NCBI RefSeq assembly: GCF_900113415.1
Contig: NZ_FOPH01000004.1
Location: 124,001 to 188,000, forward strand
Reading direction: 5' to 3'
DNA from: Oribacterium sp. WCC10
GTDB taxonomy: Bacteria; Bacillota; Clostridia; Lachnospirales; Lachnospiraceae
DNA: 64,000 bases
Shown here: positions 34,034-42,080 of the stretch, piece after piece
Numbering within the stretch: the stretch's first letter is position 1
How the letters are laid out: every line of letters starts with the position of its first letter
Translations under genes and position numbers: made by a program
Notes under the pieces: model-generated
Told to the model about the DNA's origin: nothing
Seen by the model: the letters and a program-made list of their open reading frames with translations, nothing else
Database searches by the model: none

Positions 34034-36211
34034 TTACATTCCCTCCAGAATCTCATATTTAATGTCATTATCTGAAAGTCTCTCACCTATCCTGCCAAGT
34101 ATTGTTCTGTTTATCTGTGTCAGCAGTAAATAATGTTTACCCTGCCTATCGTCTCCAACCATGTCTGTATTTCTTATCTGCTTTTCAAGTTTTCTGCCGG
34201 TTTCTTTTATATCCCCGGTATCAAGTGAAAGAAGGACATAGGAAGCAAGACCTGCATCAGACATTTTCCTCTGTGACTCCAATTCTTTTTCAAAATACTC
34301 GGGACGAAGCACTACTGTTTCAGGATAATACTTCTCATCTTCTATTACCGTCTGATATTCCAGCGCCCTTATAAAAGAAATTCTTATAAGATTACATAGA
34401 ATAGTGAAAAGGTTGATGTAGTACTGGCTCATCTGATCCGCCTCTGCATCGTAAACCGAGATCATAAGTCTGACTTTTCCATTTTCTGTTATTCCAAATG
34501 CATACATGGGAAGCCCATCTGTAAACTCTGTGTTTTTCCAGGTCTCCTGCCCGGATATCACATCGTACACTCTGCTAAAGGATCTCACATTCAGCGATTT
34601 GGACAGCTTTTCTGACATTTCCCGGGAGCAGGCCACAAGACGTGCATAATTCTGATTCTCATCTATGGTATAAATAGCAATACTGTGATTTGTCAGAATA
34701 TCCTCAAGTGTTTCTACTCCGTTCATAAAGATGTCCGCAGGCATGGAACTGTCCAAACGCTCTACAGCTTCAAATATCTTTCCGAAACTGTCCTGATAGC
34801 CAAGTATCTGTTTCTTATATTCCTGCTTGTTATTGATAACTGAGAGATACACATCATTAAGGAATTGATATTTGCCTTCAAGCGTTTTTACTTCTTCCTC
34901 TTCAAATTTGAGCTTTTGATTCTTACTTGTGACCATGTACCCTGTTATGGCGCCGGTCATAAGATAGATCGCAAAGGGAAGCCAATAATCCGTATTATAA
35001 AAAAGCATACTTCCTGTAACGCCGGTTTCTATATACGCATGAATCAAAGATAAACACTGCATAACTCCTGCAAGGATACCGGCGAACATGCCATGGGCAC
35101 ACCCAAGTACCACAACAAAAAACAGTCTGAGATCTATGAATCTGAAGTAGACATTGTTGGTGGTATACTTTAGAAGGTACTGAACTATGATGAAAAAAAT
35201 AATCAGTTCTCCCACCATAAAAAGCTCATTGGATACCTTTTCGTAAAGCTCCTTCAGTTTTTCTATATATCCCTTTCGTTTTACCGCTTTATCTTTATAT
35301 CTGTAATAAGCTTCGATAATCTCCGGAAACACATCCTCAACAGGCACAAAGCCATATTCCTTTTTCAGCCGGAGAGCTTCTTCCCTCTCATTTAAAACAA
35401 GATCAAAAAACTGCTGTTCATCATACTCTATTGTTGTCTGACTTTCACATTTGGAAAGAATATCGCCAAGCTCTTTATAGGTGTGCCGGAATCCGCTCAG
35501 TGCAGTATAGCTTCCACCGTAATCCATACTCTCTTCCGTGATATCCAGAAGAAGTTCTGTAAGATTTCTTAATGAAATAAAATCGACACGTTCTTTTTCG
35601 TTGAACGGAAGCTTCACCGGTTGTTTATTCTGAGAAACATCGCCGAACAGCCTGCCAAGCCAGTTATTGACATTATATTTTTTAAATATGTGAGGAATCC
35701 TTACGGTGACTGACTTCACATTATTTTGAGCGGACAAAAACGTGACAAGTTTTTCCGACTGCGCACATACAAATGATTCTTCACTAAGATAATGTTTCTT
35801 TCCAATCGAATCCTCATTTTTAATCAGCTTGTAATTAAGACTTTCAACCGATGATATATAGATAAGCTTTGATACTTCGTATATACCGCAATCACGTATC
35901 AATTCCTCTATCATCATGCTTTCGTTTTGAATGCCCTGATTTCCATCGACATGTCCCGAAAAATACCAGACAACATCCGGAGAATAGGAATACATGATTC
36001 TTTTAAAATTCTCCGAAATCATATTCTCACTATAAACACTTACCTTCTTTGACCTGCATACCGATAATTCTTCTGTTACTTCCTTATCCCCCACAAGCAC
36101 AACCTGGTAATACTCTGCAATAAGCTGCAGGATCTCTTCATCCATAAAGCTTGTGTTTCCGCAAATCAAAACACATGACGGCTGATCTGACCTGTTCCTT
36201 TTCCTATTCAT
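34034..36211 (-). CDS. pelD: PelD c-di-GMP receptor fused to an N-terminal SDR-like domain
   Basis: 725 residues from ATG 36211 (AAGGTGG upstream; the frame extends 13 codons further). Residues ~10-300 look like an extended SDR/NAD-dependent epimerase domain, but the glycine motif is degenerate (ICGNTSFMDE) and the YxxxK site reads CAQSEK, so it may be inactive. Then come about four TM helices (~335-450), a GAF-like domain and a C-terminal degenerate GGDEF domain. The RxxD I-site is kept as R680-N-T-D683 (34163-34174) while the GGDEF position reads DRQGK. PelD senses c-di-GMP to switch on Pel synthesis. First gene of the operon. Confidence 0.88.
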   Translation of the reverse strand: MNRKRNRSDQPSCVLICGNTSFMDEEILQLIAEYYQVVLVGDKEVTEELSVCRSKKVSVYSENMISENFKRIMYSYSPDVVWYFSGHVDGNQGIQNESMMIEELIRDCGIYEVSKLIYISSVESLNYKLIKNEDSIGKKHYLSEESFVCAQSEKLVTFLSAQNNVKSVTVRIPHIFKKYNVNNWLGRLFGDVSQNKQPVKLPFNEKERVDFISLRNLTELLLDITEESMDYGGSYTALSGFRHTYKELGDILSKCESQTTIEYDEQQFFDLVLNEREEALRLKKEYGFVPVEDVFPEIIEAYYRYKDKAVKRKGYIEKLKELYEKVSNELFMVGELIIFFIIVQYLLKYTTNNVYFRFIDLRLFFVVVLGCAHGMFAGILAGVMQCLSLIHAYIETGVTGSMLFYNTDYWLPFAIYLMTGAITGYMVTSKNQKLKFEEEEVKTLEGKYQFLNDVYLSVINNKQEYKKQILGYQDSFGKIFEAVERLDSSMPADIFMNGVETLEDILTNHSIAIYTIDENQNYARLVACSREMSEKLSKSLNVRSFSRVYDVISGQETWKNTEFTDGLPMYAFGITENGKVRLMISVYDAEADQMSQYYINLFTILCNLIRISFIRALEYQTVIEDEKYYPETVVLRPEYFEKELESQRKMSDAGLASYVLLSLDTGDIKETGRKLEKQIRNTDMVGDDRQGKHYLLLTQINRTILGRIGERLSDNDIKYEILEGM

Positions 36212-36259
36212 TACATCCACCTTGAAAAGAGAAATAATAAAAAATATCAAATAGTATGT

Positions 36260-36315
36260 TAAATTTAATTAAACTATGTATTAAACATGTAGTAAAATCG
36301 TAATAAATTTAATTA
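36260..36315. promoter_or_regulatory. Divergent pel/LytTR promoter region with a direct repeat
   Basis: Between pelD and the response regulator, a 190-bp A/T-rich gap contains TAAATTTAATTA twice (36260-36271 and 36304-36315), 44 bp apart, four helical turns. This is a candidate operator shared by both directions. -10/-35 elements could not be assigned with confidence. A fit to the usual LytTR site consensus was not seen. Confidence 0.4.
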
Positions 36316-36401
36316 TTTTGGTGATGAATATCAATGTTACTGTGCCGAGTGGAAGGTTTTTGTGACAAGTGACATTTATATAAGATCAAGGAGGATCTAA
36401 A

Positions 36402-37157
36402 ATGAGAATTGCCATTATAGATGATTTGGAAGCAGATCGAGATCTTTTGATAGACAATCTGGCACAATACGCTTCTATGAACAGGATGACTTTTTCGATA
36501 GATGAATTCAGTTGTGCCGAGGATTTTCTAAGGGATTATCAGCCTTTTTTATACAATATTATCTTCATGGACATTTACATGGATGGCATGAATGGAATGG
36601 AAGCATCCGGTATTATCCGTTCAAAAGATAAATACGCGACGATTGTTTTCCTTACCAGCAGTGATGAATATATGCCTGAAGCTTTTCACATCCACGCTTA
36701 TGACTACTTGAAGAAACCTGTGGAAACATCGCGTATATATCAGCTTATGGATGAACTGCTTGAACATTCAACATCTCTTTCCGATGCCCCATCATTTTCA
36801 TTCAGAAGTGAAAAAACAGATATCACACTAACTTATGATCAGATAGTACTTGTCAAAACCTCTCTGTCAAATTATCTGGAAATCACAGATATAGACGGAA
36901 ACTCCTATCAGACCCGCATGACTTTCTCCACTGTACAAAATCAATTGTCCGGTGACGCAAGATTCCTTCTGGTAATCAGAGGCATACTTGTAAATATGGA
37001 TCACATAGTAGATATCAGAAATAAAGCCTGCACTATGTCTGGAAATATCTGTGTTCCCATAAATGTCAGAAAAGCATCTGACATAGAATCAGTATGGACA
37101 AACTATAAATTCAAAAAGATGAGACTTGAGCTCAAAAAGAGGAGAACCAATCTATGA
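36402..37157 (+). CDS. LytTR-family response regulator
   Basis: 251 residues. Receiver domain (1-~125) with acidic pocket IIDD, phospho-acceptor Asp57 in FMDIYMDGMNG and Lys in YLKKPVE; LytTR DNA-binding domain (~135-240) with NYLEI and VIRGILVNMDHIVDI. AAGGAGG lies 6 nt upstream of the ATG. One of two plus-strand genes, divergent from pelD, and translationally coupled (ATGA) to the GHKL kinase. Likely regulates the divergent pel operon and/or itself; that is inference from position. Confidence 0.92.
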   Translation: MRIAIIDDLEADRDLLIDNLAQYASMNRMTFSIDEFSCAEDFLRDYQPFLYNIIFMDIYMDGMNGMEASGIIRSKDKYATIVFLTSSDEYMPEAFHIHAYDYLKKPVETSRIYQLMDELLEHSTSLSDAPSFSFRSEKTDITLTYDQIVLVKTSLSNYLEITDIDGNSYQTRMTFSTVQNQLSGDARFLLVIRGILVNMDHIVDIRNKACTMSGNICVPINVRKASDIESVWTNYKFKKMRLELKKRRTNL

Positions 37158-38491
37158 ATGTACCACGTTTACTATTTGCTGTACTAAACGCATATCCCAT
37201 GCTGACTGCAGTCGTAATGTGTATTATTCCATTGAGACATCAAAGACGGGGAAATCGTATAACCACTTTCCTTGTAGTGATAGCCTTTTTGCTTACACTT
37301 TTTTCCGTGACTTCGTATCTTTTGATACAGCATTCCATATTCTACAACAGGTATATTCCACTGATACTGTTTCCCTCATTTTATGCATATGACAGAGCAT
37401 ACCGGGCGGATCTCAGTAAAAAGGCATACATATTTATCTTTTCCTGTGCCGTTGCAAGTTTTATGGTCAATATGTCATACGGCTATGATGCAATCATCCA
37501 TCCCGCTTCAGACTGGAATCACTTTAGTCATGAAGCAACCGTGTTTCAATTTGTCATCTGCACCTTTATCACACTTCTGTTGAGTTTTCCTCTAAGCAGA
37601 TTCGGAGCTGAACTTGTGGACGGTTTCGATTCCGATGTAACCTGGTATCTTGCAGGTGTGCTTGCTTCTTTCTTTTTGATTACGACGCTTCTTATCGTTC
37701 CGAAACATTATGAAACCTTACACGTTAATAATATGATGATGGCATATTGGGTTGTTATCATCATGATGTTTCTACTCATGCTTATTCTTTTTATGATTTT
37801 TTATTTTATTGTTATGAGTTCTGTTCAGGCTTCCCAAATCCGTATAAAAAACCGTTATCTGGAAATGCAGGAGCAGGAATATCGAAAGCTGAAAGACTAT
37901 ATGGAAGCCACCAGAAGACAAAGACATGATTTCAGACAAACTATCCGTACACTTCTTATCATGTCCAATGTTGGCACAATGGAAAGTATAAAAGCCTATC
38001 TCACCCATTATCTGGATAGTGAACCTTCATATGCTGTTACAAACTTTACTCCAAATCTTGCTGTCAATGCAGTACTCAACTACTATATGAATTCTGCAAA
38101 GGAGAATAATATCAGACTAAACTGGCAGGTCGATCTCGACAAAGACATTCCCTGGATAACCGACTCGGAATTATGTACCGTCGTAGGAAATATTCTTGAT
38201 AATGCTATCATCGCTTGTTCTGCCCATAATGATGCGCCCCCTGAAGTTGCCCCTTTCATCGATCTTTCATTACGAAGTGAAAACGGCAAAACAATCTACA
38301 TCATGGTCACAAACAGTTACACCGAAGCAAACAATAAAAAAGCAGCACATAACACACCAAATAACTCTAATGAGCATGGTATAGGCCTTTTATCTATCAA
38401 AAATACTGCTGAGAACTATAGCGGCACAGCAAACTTCTATCATGAAGACTCCGAGTTCTACTCTGAAGTAATGCTCCGTGCTCCTGAATAA
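37154..38491 (+). CDS. GHKL sensor histidine kinase (AgrC/VirS-like)
   Basis: 445 residues. Six or so TM helices in the first ~225 residues, a short coiled coil, then a dimerisation helix RRQRHDFRQTI with the likely phospho-acceptor His, and an HATPase domain with NILDNAI and GIGLLSIK. The family typically senses peptides or membrane cues. Starts in the stop of the regulator and ends before a strong bidirectional terminator. No peptide precursor gene was recognised nearby. Confidence 0.9.
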   Translation: MNVPRLLFAVLNAYPMLTAVVMCIIPLRHQRRGNRITTFLVVIAFLLTLFSVTSYLLIQHSIFYNRYIPLILFPSFYAYDRAYRADLSKKAYIFIFSCAVASFMVNMSYGYDAIIHPASDWNHFSHEATVFQFVICTFITLLLSFPLSRFGAELVDGFDSDVTWYLAGVLASFFLITTLLIVPKHYETLHVNNMMMAYWVVIIMMFLLMLILFMIFYFIVMSSVQASQIRIKNRYLEMQEQEYRKLKDYMEATRRQRHDFRQTIRTLLIMSNVGTMESIKAYLTHYLDSEPSYAVTNFTPNLAVNAVLNYYMNSAKENNIRLNWQVDLDKDIPWITDSELCTVVGNILDNAIIACSAHNDAPPEVAPFIDLSLRSENGKTIYIMVTNSYTEANNKKAAHNTPNNSNEHGIGLLSIKNTAENYSGTANFYHEDSEFYSEVMLRAPE

Positions 38492-38596
38492 TCGCTCACA
38501 TATGGCTAAACCATTATAAAAACTGCTTATCCGATACCACGCCATATATATCAGTACAATCACAACTCACGAGTGACGACCTTATTGAAAATCAAT

Positions 38597-38632
38597 AAAG
38601 CTCCAGGGTGTTATAGCCCCGGAGCTTTATTT
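38597..38632. terminator. Terminator of the LytTR/GHKL unit
   Basis: AAAGCTCCAGGG / CCCCGGAGCTTT stem around TGTTATAG, followed by ATTTC; A-rich on the other side. It is ~105 bp past the kinase stop. Confidence 0.75.
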
Positions 38633-38640
38633 CGATCGGT

Positions 38641-38680
38641 AAAATACAAAAAGCTCCAGGCCTTCCAGCCTAGAGCTTTC
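38641..38680 (-). terminator. Terminator of tRNA-Leu copy 2
   Basis: Minus strand AAAGCTCTAGG-CTGGAAGG-CCTGGAGCTTTTTG: stem with a T-run, 5 bp from the tRNA 3' end. Its stem core AGCTCCAGG is shared with the neighbouring terminator, suggesting a local duplication. Confidence 0.8.
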
Positions 38681-38683
38681 ATT

Positions 38684-38780
38684 ATGCGGAGGATGGGACT
38701 TGAACCCACACGTCCTACCGGACACAAGATCCTTAGTCTTGCCTGTCTGCCAATTTCAGCACCTCCGCGCGACTCGTATA
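38684..38780. repeat. 97-bp perfect direct repeat, right copy
   Basis: Identical over 97 bp to 21210-21306, including the tRNA-Leu(AAG) and 12 bp of 5' flank. Identity stops abruptly on both sides. Confidence 0.95.
38685..38768 (-). tRNA. tRNA-Leu, anticodon AAG (copy 2)
   Basis: Base-for-base the same as the gene at 21211-21294: acceptor GCGGAGG, anticodon loop CTAAGGA (AAG), long variable arm, no encoded CCA. The 5' flank is identical and the terminator is different. Confidence 0.95.
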
Positions 38781-38824
38781 AGATACCTCATACGAGCACA
38801 AATGTCAACAATAATTTTGAATTT

Positions 38825-40219
38825 TTATGAACAAAGTTCAATTATTGCTTCTGCATATACCTTTGTTGCTATAACGATGTTATCGAGATCAAAGAACTCA
38901 TCTGCACCATGCATACGTGTATCAACACCCGGAAGAACCGCACCAAAGGCTACACCATTCTTAAGCTCATGAACGTATGTACCGCCACCGATAGCCATTG
39001 CCTCACCCTTGAGACCTGTTACTGTCTCATATGCATTGAGAAGCTTCTTAACAAAGTCAGAATCAGATGGAACAACATGAGGAGGAACCATACCGTGACT
39101 TGTCCAGTCAAGGCCAAGATCTGTCACTGTCTTTCCTGCCACATCCTCGCAATTCTCCCTGGTAGCCATAACAGGTGTACGGCTGTCGAACTGAACATTA
39201 AGCTCTGTATCTGTGATATGGAACATGTCGAGTGTACATGTAAGATCATGTGACTCTTCATCACACATCTTTATACCGAGACCTGAACCGTCTGTGACTC
39301 CATAAGGGAACAGCTTAAGTACATTCTTTATAGCTGTGATCTGCTCACACTCAGGAAGAGGAAGCTTTGTAACAAGAAGAAGGGCTGCAATACCTGCATT
39401 CTTACCTGTCTCCGGGGTTGAAGCATGCGCAGAAACACCTGTAACTGTTATTTCGTCTACACCTGTCTGGATGCACTCAACACCGCACTCCTTCGCAACC
39501 TCATTCATAGGCTCCTCTGCAAGATTCATATCGAGACCCTCAAACTTGAGAACAGCCTTCTGAGGAACTGCATTAACTGCAACACCTGCCTCCATAGAAA
39601 CAAGCTTCGGAAGTGCTTTTGAAGCTTCAAATTCCTTCGAGATATCACCATGGAAACGTCCCTTTTCGATATTGATAAGAGGGAACTCCGCATCAGGTGA
39701 AAATGTCATCTCAGCCTCAGGTTCTACAGCATAATACTTGGAAATGTCTACCGAACCAGTCTCCTCATCAGAACCCATAATGAGACGAACGCCCTTCTTG
39801 AGAGGTACACCACACTCCTTTATAGCGCGCATTGCATAGAGTGCACAAAGAAGAGGTCCCTTATCATCAGAAGTTCCTCGGCCATATATTCTGCCATCCT
39901 TAACAACAGGCTTAAATGGCTCCGTTACAGTCCATCCCTCACCTGCAGGAACAACATCACAGTGCGCAAGCATATCAAGACTTCTTGGGAGAGCAGGGTC
40001 AAGATCAGCTGTACCCACATATCCCTGATAGTTGTTTACAGAAAAACCATACTTGTCAGCAAGGTCTATAGCAAAATTAAGAGCATCGAACGGGCCATCT
40101 CCGAAAGGCTTACCCTGCTCATATGACCCCTGAACAGAATTGATAGATACAAAATCCTTGAGATCCTCTATATACTGATCAAGATGCTCCTCTATCCACT
40201 TATTTACTGAATCATTCAT
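38825..40219 (-). CDS. Sapep/PepV-type M20 dipeptidase
   Basis: Cytosolic zinc or manganese dipeptidase of 464 residues from ATG 40219 (GGAGA upstream; a longer frame adds 16 codons). Metal ligands follow the M20 order: His-Asp in LAHCDVVPAGEGW, Asp in GRGTSDDKGP, Glu-Glu in GSDEETGS, Asp in SPDAEFP and a C-terminal His in GGTYVHEL. The long lid between ~190 and 360 is typical of PepV-like members. Stand-alone gene; a hairpin AACGGCAGT/ACTGCCGTT lies just in its leader. Confidence 0.9.
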   Translation of the reverse strand: MNDSVNKWIEEHLDQYIEDLKDFVSINSVQGSYEQGKPFGDGPFDALNFAIDLADKYGFSVNNYQGYVGTADLDPALPRSLDMLAHCDVVPAGEGWTVTEPFKPVVKDGRIYGRGTSDDKGPLLCALYAMRAIKECGVPLKKGVRLIMGSDEETGSVDISKYYAVEPEAEMTFSPDAEFPLINIEKGRFHGDISKEFEASKALPKLVSMEAGVAVNAVPQKAVLKFEGLDMNLAEEPMNEVAKECGVECIQTGVDEITVTGVSAHASTPETGKNAGIAALLLVTKLPLPECEQITAIKNVLKLFPYGVTDGSGLGIKMCDEESHDLTCTLDMFHITDTELNVQFDSRTPVMATRENCEDVAGKTVTDLGLDWTSHGMVPPHVVPSDSDFVKKLLNAYETVTGLKGEAMAIGGGTYVHELKNGVAFGAVLPGVDTRMHGADEFFDLDNIVIATKVYAEAIIELCS

Positions 40220-40367
40220 GCTGTCTCCTATCTCCGCATAAGCGGGAACGGCAGTCTGTTTAGTCAACTGCCGTTCTTTTTGTTAATTGATTATCTTCTA
40301 ATGAAAATCTTCTTTATATGTTATTTCGCCTGTACTCAAACCGTCAGGCTAAATATTAACCGTCCCA

Positions 40368-41960
40368 TCAGTTTCTTCCAAACTCTGTAAGCTTCAGATC
40401 CTTATTTCTGTCAAGAACCATACCAACGGACCACTCATGTGCGAACAGAAGAAGAGGTCTGTCCTTAAGATCCTTAACTATCTTCATATCAGAAGTACCC
40501 TGTATCTTGTCGATATTGATCTCTGTGTAGTTCTCAACCCAACGGAGATACTCATAAGGAAGAGTATCGAGCTTTACTTCAACATTATACTCATTCTTAA
40601 GTCTGAATGTTAATACTTCAAACTGAAGAACACCTACTACACCAACGATGATCTCTTCCATTCCTGTATTGTACTCCTGGAAGATCTGAATAGCACCTTC
40701 CTGAGCAATCTGTGAGATTCCCTTCAGGAACTGCTTACGCTTCATTGTATCCACCTGACGAACTCTGGCAAAATGCTCAGGCGCGAAAGTCGGAATACCA
40801 TCATATGCAAACTTCTTCGAAGATAACTCCAAAGTATCTCCGATAGAAAAGATGCCCGGATCAAATATACCTATGATATCTCCAGCGTAAGCCTTGTCAA
40901 CAATCTTACGCTCATCTGCCATCATCTGCGTAGGCTGGCTAAGTTTAACCTTACGTCCTGTCTGAACGTGGTTTACCTCCATACCTGCATCAAACTCACC
41001 TGAACATATACGCATGAAAGCTACTCTGTCTCTGTGCTTAGGATCCATATTGGCCTGAATCTTAAATACAAATGCAGAGAACTTCTCATCAACAGTATCG
41101 ATGATTCCCTTGTCACTCATTCGTGGCATAGGAGGCTTAGTCATCTTAAGGAAATGCTCAAGGAAAGTACGAACGCCAAAGTTAGTGAGTGCTGAACCGA
41201 AGAATACAGGTGTCAGATCTCCTTTGTTAATTCTCTCCTCATCATATTCATCGGAAGCTCCGTCAAGAAGTTCCAGATCCTCCTGAAGCTTGTCATAGTA
41301 TTCAAATCCCACAAGATCCTTCAAGTTTGGATCATCAAGAGCTACATCCTGTTCAGCAACCGCCTTTGTACCACCGGCATTGGCTGTAAAAAGCTCTACA
41401 GTCTCTGTCTCTCTGTCAAATACACCCTTAAAGTTACGGCCACATCCGATAGGCCAGTTGATAGGACATGTACGGATACCAAGGACATTCTCTATCTCAT
41501 CAAGAAGCTCATAGGGATCACGAGCCTCACGGTCAAACTTATTGATAAAGGTAAATATAGGAATATGTCTCATGACACAAACCTTGAAGAGCTTTATCGT
41601 CTGTGGCTCTACACCCTTTGCACCGTCAATAACCATGACCGCACTGTCCGCAGCCATAAGTGTACGGTATGTATCCTCTGAGAAGTCCTGATGTCCCGGT
41701 GTATCAAGGATGTTGATACACTTGTCACCATAGTTAAACTGTAGAACTGAAGAAGTAACTGAAATACCTCTCTGCTTCTCGATCTCCATCCAGTCTGATA
41801 CAGCATGCTTGGTAGCCTTACGTCCCTTAACGGTACCTGCAAGATTGATCGCACCTCCGTAAAGAAGGAATTTCTCCGTCAATGTAGTTTTACCCGCATC
41901 AGGGTGAGAAATAATCGCGAACGTACGTCTCTTCTCTATTTCTTCTTTTATATTTGCCAT
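40368..41960 (-). CDS. prfC: Peptide chain release factor 3
   Basis: Translational GTPase that recycles RF1/RF2 after termination. 530 residues. G1 SHPDAGKTTLTE, G3 DTPGHQDFS and G4 NKFDREARDP are all present, with the RF3-specific WMEIEKQRGISVTSSV switch region; EF-G-like domains II and III follow. GGAG six bases before the ATG. Monocistronic by context, between a dipeptidase and the end of ftsZ. Confidence 0.96.
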   Translation of the reverse strand: MANIKEEIEKRRTFAIISHPDAGKTTLTEKFLLYGGAINLAGTVKGRKATKHAVSDWMEIEKQRGISVTSSVLQFNYGDKCINILDTPGHQDFSEDTYRTLMAADSAVMVIDGAKGVEPQTIKLFKVCVMRHIPIFTFINKFDREARDPYELLDEIENVLGIRTCPINWPIGCGRNFKGVFDRETETVELFTANAGGTKAVAEQDVALDDPNLKDLVGFEYYDKLQEDLELLDGASDEYDEERINKGDLTPVFFGSALTNFGVRTFLEHFLKMTKPPMPRMSDKGIIDTVDEKFSAFVFKIQANMDPKHRDRVAFMRICSGEFDAGMEVNHVQTGRKVKLSQPTQMMADERKIVDKAYAGDIIGIFDPGIFSIGDTLELSSKKFAYDGIPTFAPEHFARVRQVDTMKRKQFLKGISQIAQEGAIQIFQEYNTGMEEIIVGVVGVLQFEVLTFRLKNEYNVEVKLDTLPYEYLRWVENYTEINIDKIQGTSDMKIVKDLKDRPLLLFAHEWSVGMVLDRNKDLKLTEFGRN

Positions 41961-42003
41961 GTTTTCTCCATTTATACTTCAACTTTTCCGCGTTGAATCT
42001 TAA

Positions 42004-42040
42004 CATAAAAGAGACTATGTCGTAAAGACATAGTCTCAAA
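42004..42040 (-). terminator. Terminator after ftsZ
   Basis: Perfect stem GAGACTATGTC / GACATAGTCTC with a 5-nt loop, followed on the minus strand by TTTTATG; ~40 bp past the ftsZ stop. Confidence 0.85.
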
Positions 42041-42080
42041 TATACCTGTAATATCTATAAAAGCTTTAAGCTTACACCTA

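Noticed and set aside
36212-36401. c-di-GMP (GEMM) riboswitch before pelD
   Set aside because: The leader is too short and A/T-rich and lacks the GEMM tetraloop and receptor sequence; control is more likely via the PelD I-site.
21210-38780. Calling the pel region a phage or ICE
   Set aside because: No integrase, relaxase, phage or plasmid gene is present; only the duplicated tRNA supports mobility.
40247-40275. Terminator of prfC at the hairpin AACGGCAGT/ACTGCCGTT
   Set aside because: The T-run follows the stem on the plus strand, not in the prfC direction, so it is only mentioned as a leader hairpin of the dipeptidase gene.
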